Assembly: GCA_003342895.1 (NCBI GenBank)
Contig: PTFA01000230.1
Location: 620,001 to 684,000, forward strand
Origin: Casuarius casuarius
Taxonomy: Eukaryota > Chordata > Aves > Casuariiformes > Casuariidae
Length of the DNA stretch: 64,000 nucleotides
Reading direction: 5' to 3'
Below, piece after piece: positions 63,076-64,000 of the stretch (position 1 is its first letter; every line of letters begins with the position of its first letter). Below the pieces are notes generated by a model, which was not told where the DNA came from, did no database searches, and saw only the letters and a program-made list of their open reading frames with translations. The position numbers and the translations under genes were made by a program.

Positions 63076-64000
63076 GTCTGAGGTCTAATTGGTTTAATGT
63101 TTCCAAATGTAACTACATTTTTATCCTCTGTGGAGAAATCATGTCTCTCCAGGGACAGGTAGGCAAAAGAAAAGAGTTTGGAAAACCACGGTGTCCTTCT
63201 CCGAGCTCAAATCACCATTCAGTGGCTTATGCACCTGGAAGTATATGGCCAAATGAGCCTGCCGCTTGCCTGGCTCCGTGTCATGAACATGTCTTCAGCA
63301 AAATAGGCCTCTTGTATTAGAGACGTAGTTGGTACGTTCCTACCCTCTATCCCTCTCTGTCTACCTTATGTGGGTTGGATTTGGGAGTTACTTTCACTGT
63401 GTGGATAGTGGGATGCATCCCCACAAGAACTGCATACTCCTCACTAAAATCTGCCTTTGTCATCCCGTCTTCAAAATGACGTGCAGGGGTTGCGTATAGC
63501 CAAGAAAGTTTTAAGAGAACAGTATCAGTCAAACAAAAAACAGTCTAGGTTATTCATTATTGTTGATTACATTCAGTACTAACAAAGTGAGATTATTTAG
63601 TTGTAACTCATTGGAAAATGGAAAAAATGCCGGTAACTTTCTAAAGACCCTTGTAGCTTTCTGCTGCACACTGCTTTTCCCACTGTGCCTCAATAAGCTG
63701 GGGGACAGCCAGTGAAATCCCCAGCATAGAGCAAGTTGCAGTATGCAAGAGCTATTTACAACATGTAGCAGATTTCCATAAATGATTTTTTTTGTTGTTT
63801 AGCTAATGCTTAAGCACATTACAGAGTTCTCATGCATTCGTGGGCCTGCACAGTAGCCCTCAGTAGGGATTTCACTGGCCAGGAAGTATTGCCCTTTATG
63901 TTTAAATTTTGGCCAGGGTCTTCGGATCTCCATTTGATTCTGACTGTAAAATTCCAACAGCTGCAAAACACACGATGTTTTTGATCTGAGGAAGAGTTTA

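Larger units (their letters stand above)
44001..64000 (+). other. GMDS downstream intron, last part
   Basis: Non-coding sequence continues to the right edge. It includes an old CR1-like relic (44560-44755), a 14-bp tandem duplication (52497-52529), a degraded CR1 3' end (55591-55656), a TG/TA tract (57461-57590), a long poly-T with one undetermined base (58718-58784) and two further ancient repeat copies (60022-60100, 63003-63075). The next GMDS exon was not found, so the intron probably exceeds 53 kb, or I missed a short exon. Confidence 0.78.

Overview
This window looks like avian (sauropsid) nuclear DNA lying almost entirely inside the introns of one gene. The organism call rests on three things seen in the sequence: a vertebrate-type coding exon with consensus splice sites, a degraded CR1 non-LTR retrotransposon 3' end with its ATTCTGTG-type terminal repeats (about 55591-55656), and several very old amniote-type dispersed repeats (MIR-like and palindromic '...GCTTAAGCAC...' copies). 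Low repeat density and an AT-rich background favour a bird over a turtle or crocodilian, but the species cannot be named.

The only protein-coding segment I can support is a 128-nt internal exon at 10557-10684, + strand. It encodes 42 codons of GDP-mannose 4,6-dehydratase (GMDS), the first enzyme of de novo GDP-L-fucose synthesis. It corresponds to roughly residues 216-257 of the 372-residue human protein as I recall it. The 10.5 kb before it and the 53.3 kb after it are read as GMDS introns. I found no neighbouring GMDS exon in either flank, which fits the very large introns known for this gene in vertebrates. The short open reading frames (60-213 codons) elsewhere look like chance: they lack recognisable domains, often sit in low-complexity sequence, and overlap on both strands.

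Layout: 1-10556 upstream intron, with ancient repeats at 2991-3110 and 5525-5580, a compact CpG-rich patch at 4169-4321 and a perfect 12-bp hairpin at 6779-6804; 10557-10684 the exon; 10685-64000 downstream intron. The downstream intron holds a MIR-like copy (13010-13112) next to a palindromic ancient repeat (13115-13200), an AT-rich homeodomain-site-like stretch (14525-14632), a long imperfect hairpin in a CA/TG tract (17458-17504), a G-quadruplex-type purine tract (26211-26249), a CpG cluster (27497-27565) followed by a GC-rich block (28148-28800) with a degenerate duplication, further MIR/CR1-like relics (40685-40760, 43268-43325, 44560-44755, 60022-60100, 63003-63075), the CR1 end, and a 41-T homopolymer ending in an undetermined base (58784).

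I see no CRISPR array, operon, tRNA, rRNA, intact mobile element, endogenous retrovirus or new gene system. The points most worth checking are the CpG-rich patches, the conserved-looking AT-rich block and the structured repeats, as possible intronic regulatory elements.
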